The position numbers were made by a program, and so were the translations under genes. Shown here one piece after another: positions 30,330-41,896 of a DNA stretch of 64,000 nt. The DNA is from Dendrolimus kikuchii (lineage: Eukaryota > Arthropoda > Insecta > Lepidoptera > Lasiocampidae), in NCBI GenBank assembly GCA_019925095.2, contig CM034394.1, forward strand, positions 6,584,272 to 6,648,271. Reading direction: 5' to 3'. Numbering within the stretch: the first letter of the stretch is position 1; each line of letters begins with the position of its first letter. A model generated the notes under the pieces. It was not told the origin of the DNA. It ran no database searches and worked only from the letters and a program-made list of their open reading frames with translations.

Positions 30330-30505
30330 AAAACATTGCGATGCTGCCAAACTGGCAGATGGCCCATCCCATGGAAAGTGCTCACCGCCGCCTATAGACG
30401 CTTGCAACACCAAAAGCGAAGCCGACGCATTGCCAGCCTTTAAGATGCAATAAAGAGAATGGGATAGAATGAGATAGAGGGTCCAGATTGAAGGAATAGG
30501 ATATG
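30330..30505 (-). repeat. LINE 3' tail relic sharing the SINE-A end
   Basis: On the minus strand: a pyrimidine-rich stretch, GGCTGGCAATGCGTCGGC, GGTGTTGCAAGCGTCTATAG, GGCGGCGGTGAGCAC and CCATCTGCCAGTTTGGCAGC. The frame 30309-30521 reads AGNASASLLVLQASIGGGEH, matching the terminal segment of the relic at 13640-14130. Confidence 0.55.
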
Positions 30506-30509
30506 TGCA

Positions 30510-31765
30510 ATACTTGATCACAGATCCCGCATAGCTCGTCGCTGATTCGAGTAATTGTTATAGTGGACTGTAAGATTTATTTTGGGAATATATGGACGTG
30601 AGAGGTATGCCAAATCTTTCAGAAAAACCAATGGGGTAATAAGCGTTACTAACCTCAGAACCAATCTCCAATGGGGCAACTAGACAACTGAAAGTGCACG
30701 GCACTAACAAGTCCTCGGGTGATATTTAGATCTTCGAACTATGGCACACATTCACATCAGAAATCAAGAACGACTTGTATTAGAGTTTAATGAGCTATTG
30801 AAATAGAAGTGAAACGTTCACTGGTCGTTGCATGGAGCATGTAGAACGTCCGGATTGACTTCATGTGCATTGGAGACTGGCTTCGCCACCACGCATTGGC
30901 GGCGAAACCGAAAGCCAGCAGAACTTACAAAACTACCCAAATCAGTATAAATTGTACGCATTCAACATGATAGGATAGATTGGGTAACAACTACAATACT
31001 AACGCCAGAATCGTATACCATTAGACATAATCTCGACACACTTACAAATAATCTCACTTTTCTAACAATGATAACGTGAAAAATGGACAGCAAAACATAG
31101 GGACCCAGCATAAATTGTGAATTGAGACAAAGTGTAGCAACTGAGTTACGGCGCTTCGGTGTGAGGTGGTCATAAATAAATTAGCAATTGAGTTCGCAGG
31201 TTACATCGTATTTCATTTCGCATGTTTTCAACATATTCTCAGCGCTGTTATTGGTTTTATCTACTATCAGTTTGAAGGTATATAGTCTGATAATGATCAC
31301 CAATTTATTACGTGACGATTGAATTTCTACTTTTACTATTTTTTAGTACACAATTGACATTATTTTGAAAAAAAAAATGATGCAGAAAATCTGCAAGTAC
31401 GTATTGGATCTCGCACATTAACGAGTGTGAAGAGTCGACGAACTCCCAATATTCTAAAATATCCCATGTATCAAAAACTTTTTTTAAATTTATATTAAGA
31501 ACTTTTAGACAAGTGTCCATACCAATCATGTGGAATTAAAAACACACCTACATGAAAAATCACTATTTAAATTTTTTATAATTTATTCGAATAATAACTT
31601 TGGCGCCTTAGAAAAAGGTTTGTCCAAAATATCTATCATGAAAAATTCATTCTCCAGGAAGTCTGACAATGAAGGTAAGTCATCTCTTAGACTCAGATCT
31701 TGTTTAATCTATCCGTAAAATAGCAAACATTTAGGCGACTCTAGAATAAATAAAAATCTTTGCGT
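30510..31765. other. Unassigned sequence, possibly an old transposon
   Basis: 30560-31000 is less AT-rich than its surroundings and full of broken frames, which suggests decayed transposon coding DNA. No motif can be named. Frames 31308-31529 and 31530-31718 show no domain. Confidence 0.35.
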
Positions 31766-31769
31766 CACT

Positions 31770-32095
31770 CAGCGTAATCCACCGTCTGTACAATGGAAAG
31801 TTTTCCGAGGGTCTGTTTGATCTGGTGCCAACTGCATATTTTCACCACCGCATCGTACGCCATCGTATCGGCGGGATGTCCACCTTCATTTTCTTGAGCT
31901 ACCACGCTCGAATCCACTAGTTCTATAGGACGTTTATTCCGTGTACAATACCAACTTGGAGGTAACTACCTGCGTAGGATGTCTCTCTGCGCTATGATAT
32001 TCTTTGAGAAGAGAGTTATAAAATTTCTTCGAGGCTGGCAACTCGTTTGCAGTGCCACCAATGTCTTGGTGATCACTCAAGTGGAAAATATGCCT
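31770..32095 (+). pseudogene. LINE ORF2 C-terminal relic (jockey/CR1-like)
   Basis: The plus strand translates to RLYNGKFSEGLFDLVPTAYF, then HHRIVRHRIGG, then FYRTFIPCTIPTW and, after broken frames, SLRYDI. These correspond to the FYR.YNG.CSEELF, EFRHR, RSF.PRT..LW and YNM blocks of LINE RT C-termini. In-frame stops show it is dead. Its 3' end 'tttcttcgaggctggcaact' matches the relic at 3995. The minus strand is also open here for about 66 codons, as a shadow. Confidence 0.65.
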
Positions 32096-32099
32096 AGGT

Positions 32100-32490
32100 T
32101 TTGACAATATAATAAATCTCTAATAAATCGTTAAATCACTCCTATGGTAAGTCTCGAACTTAATCGTTTCTTTACAACATAGATAGATACAAGAGTCAAT
32201 AAAAAATATACGCAAGAGACATTGTACTTGTACACTCGAAATTTCTATATAATTATATGTAAGTGTCTGGCATGTTTCGATATTGGCTTTACCCGCTTCA
32301 AATATTCCCCTAAACATCCATACAAGGGTTGAATGTGTAAAGGTAAACCACATATTGATAAGGGTCAATTTAAAATTACCTACAATTTCAAGTAAGCATA
32401 GATTTACCGTACGCATAAATTATGAAATCTCTGAAGGATTAAGCTCAAATCAAGCAGAAACTGGTATTGGTAGCGCGAGTATGCTACGTG
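32100..32490. other. Intergenic sequence, nothing assigned
   Basis: Short overlapping frames on both strands (32120-32416, 32283-32516) show no domain. Confidence 0.35.
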
Positions 32491-32497
32491 TTTTTAG

Positions 32498-32713
32498 CCG
32501 CAGATTGCTATTTTAGCGGTACCCGGCTTTATGCAGGATCCTGCTAAATAACCGCAGATGGCTGTTTCAGCAATACCAAGCTTTCTCAAAGATCTAGTTG
32601 AATAGTCACAGATGGCTGTTTCCGCGAAACCGGGCTTTGTGCTAAATCCAACTTTATTGCCGCAGATGGCTGTTTCAGCGACACCGGACTTACTGGGCTT
32701 TCCAACTCCATAG
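32498..32713 (-). repeat. 54-bp tandem repeat, four units
   Basis: The block CCGCAGATGGCTGTTTCAGC (with variants) starts at 32498, 32552, 32606 and 32660, an exact 54-bp spacing. As 54 is divisible by 3, each frame gives 18-residue repeats. On the minus strand these include PGFAETAICDYS- or VSLKQPSAAIKLDLA-type units. Units 2-4 are the best preserved. Confidence 0.75.
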
Positions 32714-32855
32714 GAGCTGAGGCATTTAGCTCTGTGGCAGTACGCCAGAGGAAGCACCTCCAGTAAGGTTCGATCTCGGCTCGACCGCTGCGGGGGAGCA
32801 GTACGTCATATCCTTTGCCTGTTAATATCCTTTGCCACTTCCTGTTTGATGCCAT
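32586..32855 (-). other. Open frame overlapping the 54-bp repeat
   Basis: An 89-codon minus-strand frame: a 50-residue non-repetitive start (KWQRILTGKGYDVLLPRSG) followed by about two 18-residue repeats (SPVSLKQPSAAIKLDL). A second frame (32494-32757) runs through all four repeats. No family recognised. It could be a fragment of a repeat-containing gene or transposon ORF. Confidence 0.25.
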
Positions 32856-32859
32856 GAAA

Positions 32860-33500
32860 ATGGGTGTAATGTAAACGAGGAGTTAATCCCATCCTAAATA
32901 CTGGAGACACCTTGGCATTTTAAAGATGACCCTAATGGGTGGAGGAGCGAGATGAAATGGTCTTCTATCTCAATGGAAGATCTTCCGACGAAGTTATTGC
33001 TATGCCCCGCAAGCCTAGGCACATACGTTATTGTTGAATATTTGTATATAGTCTTTGTACGTGTCGGGAATTGTTTGCGAACGCAATTGTTGCTCAGCGC
33101 CATCTATTGGCTTGTAAGTATTCCACTACAGCGTTATACCTGGTCTTGCAAACTTCTAAATAATGGTAAATAATAAATGGAAAAATAAAGAAAAACAGAC
33201 GGTCAGGACCCTAAAAGAATATTATATAGTAGTACGATTTTCAAACTATGACGGTATATTACGCAACTCAGGTAAAAACTGTTCTAAAAACATATTGTTG
33301 TGGAAACGAGCGATAGTTTGCATGCAGTGTTAGGTACTGCAGTTTACTGTCCGTTCTCTGTATAAACAAAATGGAATTTGTGGTGCATGTAACAGACTAA
33401 ACTAACTAACATAGTTTAGACTTTATTTTTATAAAACAGTTTTGCACATACAAATAAACAAACGCCGTTTACGAATTGGAATAGAGTTCCGCTGTAAAAT
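32860..33500. other. Intergenic sequence, nothing assigned
   Basis: Overlapping opposite frames at 32894-33173 show no domain. Confidence 0.35.
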
Positions 33501-33503
33501 ATA

Positions 33504-33744
33504 ATATCGAGCCTTTACCGCCATTTTATCGTAAGCGACATTTGGACCTTAGTATATTTTAAATTACAAAAGGTATTTCGAATTCTTTATTTGTTTTAAG
33601 AGTTTCAGTTTTCATTCAGCAGGGTTTAATCTAACTGAAACTGAAAGTTTTAAAATAAAATAATAACTTAAAATGCCTTTTGCAATAAAAATGTACTTAG
33701 GTCCAAATGTCGCTTACGATAAAATGACGGTAAAGGCTCGATAT
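33504..33744. mobile_element. Fold-back MITE with 46-bp terminal inverted repeats
   Basis: The left arm ATATCGAGCCTTTACCGCC... is repeated inverted at the right end (...GACGGTAAAGGCTCGATAT) with one clear mismatch over about 46 bp. The inner sequence is also partly self-complementary (CAAAAGG/CCTTTTG, GTTTCAG/CTGAAAC). The whole 241 bp can fold into one long hairpin. No clear target duplication. Confidence 0.8.
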
Positions 33745-33884
33745 CATACTAATATATAAAATATAGTGGTCTGTGCTTTAGGTGCTATATATATGTTAAG
33801 ACTATTTTCACACATAGATAGGAATCTATCAGGAATTTAAAGCTAGGATTATAGTGATATTACCATTACATAAGTAATTATCTA

Positions 33885-34196
33885 TACATATAATAAAATT
33901 GTAGAGGTCAAATTTCTGTACAATGAAAAAAAATACTAAAACCGAGTGTGGGGGATGTAAAAAGTGAAATAGAACTAATTTCGATTTTTTTTAAATTTTC
34001 GGTTTCTCTGTTTGTCTGTTTGTACCGGCTAATCTCTGAAACGACTGGACCGATTTAAATTAAATTTTGTATTGTGGTAGCTTATATCACTGGTCAACAT
34101 ATAGGATACTTTTGATCCCGAAAAATTAAAGAGTTCTCGTGGGATAGTTAAAAAAACCGCACCACGCGGACGAAGTCGCGGGCATCAGCTAGTATA
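33885..34196 (+). mobile_element. Helitron-like non-autonomous repeat
   Basis: Starts 'tctatacatataataaaatt' and contains 'tctgaaacgactggaccgat'. It ends 'gacgaagtcgcgggcatc' plus AGCTAG followed by T. TC at the start and CTAG at the end, between A and T, fit a Helitron-type element. The 3' subterminal hairpin was not established. Confidence 0.55.
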
Positions 34197-34199
34197 TAA

Positions 34200-35200
34200 T
34201 AATTTCCTAATCTATCCTAATAAATTGTTGTCTGTACTTACCTTCTTGAACTATATCTTAATATTATGGAATGAAGTAATTCTATTCAATATTTAACAAT
34301 ATTATAATATGTAGTATAATTAAGCAGGTATTTATTGATCAACATTATTATATTTTATTCAATAGAAAAATAAAATTGAATACTAAAACTAAACTACAGT
34401 ATGAAAATTAACCTAAAATAAAAACTAGTACTAAATAAAAAAAAAGAGGGCATAATTATAAATAAAATATTGGTCCCAAACGACTGTCACTTACCGAGAA
34501 CGTTCTCAAAAACCTGGCGGCGTTACCGTAAACATGCAGTCTGCAATAGTAATATCAACTAAGAAAATATTGATAAAGGAATTCGTATAATATGTGCCCT
34601 GCAAAAGACCTAACTTTGAAGCAAAATGTTGTTATTTAAATAATCATTTTTTTTATTATAATACCTATTTAACTGCATATTTAACGAGAGTGTAAAAGTC
34701 AATAATTATGTAAGCATGATACGTATGGATACTTATGGATACCTATGATGAGTCGATACTGGTGACATCTAGCAGGCTAAAAAAGGAACTAACAATCAAT
34801 GAAAAAAAACTTAATTTAAAATACCTAGTAATTACCTGGCGTGATTTAGGGGATAATATTAAAATCCATTTTCCAGAGATATGATTTTATTAACATTTCT
34901 CATAACACCTTTAATAACCCGATTCTTACTTAACTAGTATAACAGTAATTAACTGTTTCTCACATAAACACAAGATTATACGTCAAAATTAACAAGTCGT
35001 TCGCACTACTTTCGCACTCATCATCAACCTCAACCTGTCATAATCAGCTGCTAGATGAAGGTTTCTTCGAGTTTGACCAACGACCTTGCAGGGGCCCAAT
35101 TCTACTATTTCAACATGTTGGCGTTGCAAAAAAATTCAAAGTACAATTCCACTGCGAAAGTGTCGAAAATTTGTATTCTACCAAGTCCACAATATTTTCT
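34200..35200. other. AT-rich sequence, nothing assigned
   Basis: The frame 35055-35267 has no domain. No other feature. Confidence 0.4.
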
Positions 35201-35204
35201 CGAT

Positions 35205-35405
35205 TTGAAAGAAAGAAAGAAGAAAAAAAATCATTTTATTCAGGAAGAATTACATTGGATAGTGTAGCTATAATTGTTAACAAATTTAAAACTAAAATAA
35301 CATAATCTTATCCTGGAAAGGAACATCAGTCTCAGCATATTGCTGGTCTTTTAAAACCAGCGCTGATCTTCTGTTGAGCCCCTAAGGTACTGTCACGGCA
35401 GACAT
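35205..35405 (-). repeat. LINE 3' UTR with structured hairpin and (TTTC)n-type tail
   Basis: On the minus strand: GGGGCTCAACAGAAGATC, then a two-part hairpin at 35332-35367 (ATCAGCG-CTGGT...ACCAG-CAATATGCTGA), then 'cctttccaggataagattat', AATAAAATG and a TTTC-rich tail (35205-35232). A differently based hairpin of the same plan is at 42875-42945. Confidence 0.6.
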
Positions 35406-35454
35406 TCAGACATAACGTCATTTCAAAGCATAAAAGTAGAATCTTAAATATCTC

Positions 35455-35455
<1 letters not shown>

Positions 35456-35510
<55 letters not shown>

Positions 35511-35520
35511 TATATTGTAC

Positions 35521-35555
<35 letters not shown>

Positions 35556-35565
35556 TATATTGTAC

Positions 35566-35621
<56 letters not shown>

Positions 35622-35622
35622 A
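35456..35622. repeat. (AT)n microsatellite with duplicated linker
   Basis: Long TA runs broken twice by the same linker 'aaatatatattgtacgtgta'. The array seems to have grown by duplicating a unit containing the linker. Frames reading (YI)n here are artefacts. Confidence 0.9.
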
Positions 35623-35624
35623 AA

Positions 35625-36436
35625 AATAATAATCATGAATAAATATATTAGGGTTATAAATACGAGTACGATTTCGTCGCAGCAGAATAATAGTAGAAAA
35701 AAAATACTATTACAATGAACAGAAGTAGCAGGAATGTATATTGCCCCGGACACGCCATAGGAATTAATAGAATACCGTAATTGAGACGATAGTGTCCGGA
35801 GATTTTGACGAGATAGTAAAACAGAATTGGGTCCCAGGTCATCGGTCGACCGGAATAAAGGGCTTCAAACTATTTTTATTAACATGTGGTCTCTAGCCTA
35901 GTCTCCACTCGCCTGATCTATCGGTCATTAGTCCTGCAACAGACTGGAGCAGTCTATTGACCTTTTAGCTTGCAAATGTGGGTAATGTCGGTAATTTTAG
36001 TTATCTTATGGATACTCTCATTCCACAGGCAACAAAACAATTATTGTCCCAGTAGATCCAATTAAAATATAATATATAATAGGCTAGATGACAATTACAT
36101 CAATTGAAAACCTTTTAATCAGTTTGTAAAACATCGCGACCTCATGTCATTTGTATAAGTGTACAAAATCATGATGTCGTCATTTTGTACGAGTAACAGC
36201 GAGTCACAAATATCGCATTGTTTAAACAGCAATTAAAATTATTTACATCGTGATATTTTATAATTAATATGATAGAATGGTATTTTAAAGCGTGTTTTTC
36301 ATATAATAATGTTAGCATTTATTGTCACACGTGTCATCTATCCGATCATATTCAAATTATTTTTCTAATTTCCAAAACGACATCCTGATATAAAATATCT
36401 AAAAAAGAAACGAATCTAAAATGGGGACTTGTACTA
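35625..36436. other. AT-rich sequence, nothing assigned
   Basis: No gene or repeat end recognised. Confidence 0.4.
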
Positions 36437-36614
36437 CCCGTGCGCAGAAGGTTTGCCGATAGCCTCATGATGTCACGCGTCGATAGCCAGTAGGGTTGAC
36501 AAAAAAAGTTACATAAGTAGTTGTTGCAATAAATTTATTATTGTATATACCTACTTTACACAAGTATATACAATAATAGGAAGTAGTCATCGGCATACCT
36601 TTTGCGCGTGCTTA
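36437..36614. mobile_element. Small fold-back element
   Basis: Outer arms CCGTGCGCAGAAGGTTTGCCGAT and ATCGGCATACCTTTTGCGCG pair with few mismatches. The centre is a perfect 15-bp stem TATTATTGTATATAC (36536-36550) with its complement at 36564-36578. Probably a MITE. Confidence 0.65.
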
Positions 36615-39570
36615 TAGATGCGTTAAAAGAGAGTATAGTCAGCAAAGAAATGTCTGGTCCAACTTTTTCGAAATATATTATGAATAAGCAAAACCGGGTC
36701 GTTTTTATATTAAATAGTACGGCATCAAAATATTACGCGTTTGGCCGAATGAAGTAACGGTCGACACCTAAATATAAAATTTATAAAATATATTATATAT
36801 TTTATCTATAATTATGCTCTCTTTTTTATTTAGTTTTAATATTTAATTTTAGGTTTCTATTTTATAGTTTAGTTTAATTTTTAAAATAATTTTAGTTTAT
36901 TCTATTTTGATTTGTATGGAATTAATAAAATAAATATTATTGAGGCAATTTTATGTAATATAATCAACTATAAATCAACAATAAATTTATAAAACCTATG
37001 CAAGTTATTAATGTAAGTACTTACCTATAAAAGGATTTTAATAGTACTGTCACTCTAGGTTACAGTAACAGTCTAATTGTAATATTGCTTAATGTAGCAT
37101 ATTGTGGCCGTATTTAACTAGGTTTTAAAGGCTTCAATTAGACTGCAAGACTTGTCACCTCGATGAAAACAATACCTTTCTGTTAAAAACCGATTCTGCT
37201 GACACTTACGTATATCCCTATCAAAATTATTCTCAACTAAATCAAATAAGTGACCAAAGTCGTAAATAATAAAACCAAGAACGATTTATTTTTGCTTACG
37301 TTACCTTCGAGTGTGGGTATTAATCTACATTAGTATGCGAGCGAGAGAGCATTATTAGCGCCGTCATTTTAGACTCGTTTCTTTAATAAACCAGGTACTA
37401 TTGGTCTGATTTTAATACCTTGAATTAACATTTTAAGCCAGCTGTCATAAATTTAAGACTCAAGTCTCTTCAAGAACCGAATTTCTGTAAGTTCTCTAAG
37501 CTTTAAACATAGTTTCCTGTCGCAATCGTGATTAAAGAACGATTACCTTAAAAGCATACGACAAATTTTAATGACAAAGACAACTGAAGTAACAGTTGTA
37601 CTTATCATTTTGCAAACTATATTTTAGTAGTTCAGTACCTTAACAACATAGTACAACAAGTACAGGTAAAGAGAATGTAGAAAATTATTAAGTATGACAA
37701 TCACACAGCGAAAATCGTATCTTTCAAATACTCCTAATGGCGGGGCTTCATCTGAAATAATATTACACATATAGGCCGTTCAACGCAGGTGTGGCGAAGG
37801 GTGAAATTCGTTATTTGTGATGTAATAATATTTTTAATTGTTACTGACGTTACATATTGACACATAACGTATGTGTATACACTCATAACGCTACTCAATA
37901 ACGGCGTTATATTTAACGCTTTAAATAAGACGCACTCGGCCACAGTCAATATCTTTAACATTGTCGCAGATGCAGCCACACCATAAACCTTGTACGATAA
38001 GATTACAATAATTCAAAACTAAAGACATCTAGCGCACTTTTTAATTAAGCCAGAGGCAAACATATTAATTTGAAAAGCAATTGTATTTTTACATATATTA
38101 AAAAAAAAGAGCCAGAGATACATAAATACGAAGATAAGAATTTTTAGCCAGACATGTTCCTGGGGACTTTCTTGGCGCTTCTTCTCCTGATGCAATGCGG
38201 TGTACATAGAATAGGAAATTTATTTAAATTGTAATTTATTGGTCTGGCCTTCAAAAATGTTCTCCAGTAGAACTTACTTTGAGTAAATGTTTTTGAATTT
38301 GAATGTTTTGAGATTGTCAAGCACATTAATCTTCCATGATATTAGATTTTATTAAGTTTTAATCATTAAGAACAAAAATATGTTTTATTTGAGTGACTTT
38401 CTCGTAATTTTATTATTCTCGTGTTTGTCGATTACCGTCCATGTACAATATTTTTTTTTATACATTACATTTAGTTTCATACTAAACACTTAAAGCATGC
38501 ATTTTAGGCCCTTTTTACCTTACTTTTATGTGAGTACAGATGGATGAGTCCGAGTACAATTCAGAGCTGCATCCCAAGATGCATCCATGTCTAAAGTTGC
38601 ACATCCAGGTCCCGTGTCCATAAGACCCATATGAGTCCGGCTGACTACCGTGTGCAGCGGACTGAGGAGTATACGACCCGTTAAACCTATTTAGATGACT
38701 TTTTATTGTAATCGTCAATATAAGTGCGCGAATCTGCTACTCATTTGTATGTGTGTCTTACGGTTCGGTATCCGATTTGGAATTGATTGTTGTACATTCA
38801 TCAATAATACGACGGATGTAGGTCCGAGGATTTCTATCCATCCGGACCTACCCACCTCTACCACCTCTAGTGCGTAGCGCCTTAAAATTTTGTGTGAACA
38901 AGTGTTGCTAAATTTGTAGAGGTAGTAGCGTTGCTATTACCGTTATCAACATTTTCAAGTCATGTGGCATGATCCACCTGGTTAAAATTTGTACTGCAGT
39001 AGATAATTGTATATATGGTGGATTTTGAATGTTGCTAATTTTCGCAAAATGAATAGGTGCCAACCACAATCTTACAAGGTTTGCATGTTAAAAATTGTAC
39101 ACGGATAGGTTATCAACATCGACCGATAAGTCTTATCTACTGGCTCTTCTTATCTTCAGTCTCATCATCGCTGTATTTGTTTGGTGTTTCACCAGGCTTC
39201 AACAACCGTCCTACGATGTCGTATTTTTCTGAAAGTAAAAATAATATACCTAATTAGATTTTTTCTCTTGTCTTTTGCGCGTTCGAATACTTTCTAGAGT
39301 ACTTTGATATGTTCTTTTAATAATTTCATTATAGGATTAATAAATAATAAAAAAAACATTTAAAACTTGGTTCTAAAAGGACATAGACGTATGAGACATC
39401 AACCGCATCAATTCTACTAATGCCGCACCCACATTAGCCACTGACTCCCACTGAAGAAGGTCTGCTGGCCTTTTTTGGCTCAATGTGTACGTACATTTCA
39501 TCTTACCTAACATTTGTTAACCCAATGTGTATGCGCTATAAAATTAATTCACATAAATATTCCAAGTGCC
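36615..39570. other. Long AT-rich stretch without recognised genes
   Basis: Frames at 37734-37979, 38019-38326 and 38515-38877 were inspected and have no domain or clear start. 38515-38880 is less AT-rich and may be old transposon DNA. A small inverted repeat (GTAGGTCCGAGG...CCATCCGGACCTAC) lies at 38818-38852. Confidence 0.4.
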
Positions 39571-39572
39571 CA

Positions 39573-39905
39573 ATTTTTTTTTTTTTTTCAGCAGATGGCA
39601 GATGGCCCACCTGATCGAAAGTGGTTACCATTTCCTATAGACATTTGTAACAAAAAGACGCTACCAATGTGCTGCCGCTCTCAAAAGGGAGACTAGAAGA
39701 TGGTCACTAATGCCGGAACACAACTCAAGTTTGTTATGGCAGCATACTCTATATCAGGGGTGTTAGCTATATATATTGCCCGTCTGGATGGCTAATCCAG
39801 ACGGGCAAATACCCTACCACCTGGCTGTGAGTTGTTTTGTCACCTCTGACTACAGGCTGCCCGGCCGCAGCATTTGTATTCTTTCTCCGTTCCTGCACGG
39901 ATAAA
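39573..39905 (-). repeat. SINE-A copy
   Basis: Minus-strand copy with a T-run at 39573-39588 (the A tail) and CTCCGTTCCTGCACGG at the far end. It carries a small internal inverted piece near 39776-39806 (GCCCGTCTGGATGGC...CCAGACGGGC). Confidence 0.75.
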
Positions 39906-40127
39906 AGAATTATCCTGTAGGTGAAAGCTCTCGAGCCGGAGTCTGCTATAGATGCCATATCTACCCTCTACGGCACCTGACTCAGCATAATGTAGGAAAC
40001 AAAAGTGTAGTTCGCCTACCTTTCGGATAACTAGTATATATCCCGAAAACATTACCCAAAAAGTGGTTACCCAAATTAAAGAACTATTTAACATATTACC
40101 ACAAATAAAGAAAGAAAGTTTATATTT

Positions 40128-40362
40128 TGACGACCTCTGTAGTTCAGTGGGCTAAGCCTTTGCCGGCCCACCTCACTACAATGCAGAGGCTCCAGATTCA
40201 ATTCCTGGCACGGGAAATTTTGAATACGAACTTTCCATTATTTACTAATGCCTGGGTTCCCAGGACCAGCCCCAGAGTCTTCCGATGTATATTACTCATA
40301 ACACTAGCACAAATTGCTTAGCTTGGGGATATACAATGTGTGAGTTTGTCTACCAATTTTTG
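40128..40362 (+). repeat. SINE-B copy
   Basis: Plus-strand copy: GACCTCTGTAGTTCAGTGGG, GCAGAGGCTCCAGATTC, CTCATAACACTAGCACAA and 'gtgtgagtttgtctaccaat'. The B box is mutated (GATTCAATTCC). Confidence 0.7.
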
Positions 40363-40444
40363 TTATTGTCATAAGCTGGCAAAGAAACAAACAAGACCTG
40401 TTGGTCATTTGCAATACCAGAGGCCAGTCAACGCATTGCTTTTG

Positions 40445-40447
<3 letters not shown>

Positions 40448-40510
<63 letters not shown>
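40448..40510. repeat. (AT)n microsatellite
   Basis: About 63 bp of pure TA repeat directly 5' of a truncated LINE fragment. It may predate it as the target or have arisen at the junction. Confidence 0.9.
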
Positions 40511-40513
<3 letters not shown>

Positions 40514-40525
40514 GCTGAATGAATG

Positions 40526-40840
40526 CTAATGAATGCTCCGGTGGTTCGGGCATGTGGAAAGAATGCATGATGAAAGAATGACTAAACAGATATACAATGC
40601 AAAAGTGGATGGATGCAGAAGTCGTGGAAGGCCACGACACACCTTCCATGATCAAATTGATCGTGTACTAGCAGAAGGTGATGTCAGGAGCCTTAAGAAC
40701 AGACGAGCTTGCATGACAAGAGTTATGAATGTCAAAGAGGCAAGTGAGGTGTGTAAGAATAAGCCTAAATGGCACTCTGTTGTTCGTGCCTACCCCGCGA
40801 GGGAACTGGCGTGAAGTTATGTATGTATGTATGTATGTAT
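40526..40840 (+). pseudogene. RTE-like LINE ORF2 C-terminal fragment with (TATG)n tail, copy 2
   Basis: Practically identical to 21885-22195. The only visible difference in the shared part is CCCGCAAGG versus CCCGCGAGG near the stop. The frame 40533-40814 encodes the same RWFGHVERM...RGRPR terminus. The fragment is 5'-truncated and ends about 60 bp from PGRMC exon 2, on the opposite strand to that gene. Confidence 0.85.
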
Positions 40841-40900
40841 CTATATATATATATATTATTTCTCATTAGTCTCAACAGTCAAATGTATTAAAAAACTCAC

Positions 40901-41050
40901 CTCTGAATTGTTCCTCCCATTCTTTGGCTGACGCTATTTCATCAGCAGCCAAGTCGCTGCAGTCATCGTACTCCTTATCTGACGCGGCCACTTGCCCTGT
41001 AGCTAATCCACGAGTAGCATCTTTGCCCGCAAATGCAGAATACGGTCCAC
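40901..41050 (-). CDS. PGRMC1: PGRMC/MAPR heme-binding protein, exon 2 (internal)
   Basis: A 150-bp minus-strand exon between a TTTTGTTTCAG acceptor and an AGAG|GTGAGT donor. It enters in phase 1, matching exon 1, and keeps the frame open for 49 codons. It encodes GPYSAFAGKDATRGLATG, then KEYDDCSDL and AKEWEEQF. These are the middle of the cytochrome b5-like domain of membrane-associated progesterone receptor components (human GPYGVFAGRDASRGLAT). The Tyr of GPY corresponds to the heme-ligand Tyr113 of human PGRMC1. It leaves in phase 1 toward an exon that should encode the last 40-50 residues, including the K/Y heme contacts and an acidic tail. That exon was not identified. Confidence 0.92.
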
Positions 41051-41890
41051 CTGAAACAAAATAAAATCACAAAAAATGTACAAAATTTTCAAAGCTACTC
41101 AACGCTACAATATTTTTGATACTTTTTATACCAATAAAATTGAAGTTTCTTAAAACTCAAAACAATATTTGTTCTAGAAGATTCACAGTTGTATCCGGTA
41201 GGTGGCATTAAAATCAGGTTTTCTATTTTAATTTTTTATGGGAAAAACAACCACTGCCAGGTCTGCTAGTTTTCATATGAATACGGACTTATTCACGTAT
41301 CAAAATTGCGTATTTCTGGATTTAAGAAAAAGATATAAACTCAATTATTTGGGCAAATAAAGATGCCCTCGTTACTTCCTGATCATAGATTTGACTTTAC
41401 AATTCTATGACTAACCGCAATAATCTTAATTAGCTTAACTAGCCTTGGATATAACACATTACTTAAATAAACCTGTTCGTGAATATAAGAAAAAACTGCG
41501 CGTTAAGCGTGTAACACACTACACAGATACTCTATGATTTCTGTATCTAAGCGCATATCTTTCAATATCGCTCTCTATGTATTTCAATGAACTAGCATAC
41601 ATAGCGCAGATAATTTATATTATTATCTTATTAAATACCTGTAGGCACCGACTGATATCATAAGATGGTGACAATATTGTCTACTTATACAAATATATTG
41701 CAAAAAAGCATAATATAGTTATAATAACAGCTCATAAACATCCCGCTTTTGGGCTTAAGCCTCCCATTATAAGAGAACGGACTGTATACCCGCCACGCTT
41801 GTCCAAGGCGGCTTGGCAGATTTGACACATCGGTTATCTCGAAGTGCAGGTTTCATCACGATGTATCCCTTCACCGTTGTTATCACGTGG
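41051..41890. other. PGRMC intron 1, distal part
   Basis: A repeat fragment at 41195-41275 (GTATCCGGTAGGTGGC ... CCACTGCCAGGTCTGCTAGT) is related to 16865-17085. Nothing else was recognised. Confidence 0.45.
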
Positions 41891-41896
41891 TAAATG

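Noticed and set aside
31664..31680. 17-bp micro-exon between CCAG and GTAAGT on the plus strand
   Set aside because: Motifs of this strength occur by chance and nothing upstream or downstream encodes a matching protein.
40440..40655. Protein frames with YIYIYIYI runs (also at 35454-35753)
   Set aside because: They are translations of (AT)n microsatellites and of antisense LINE sequence.
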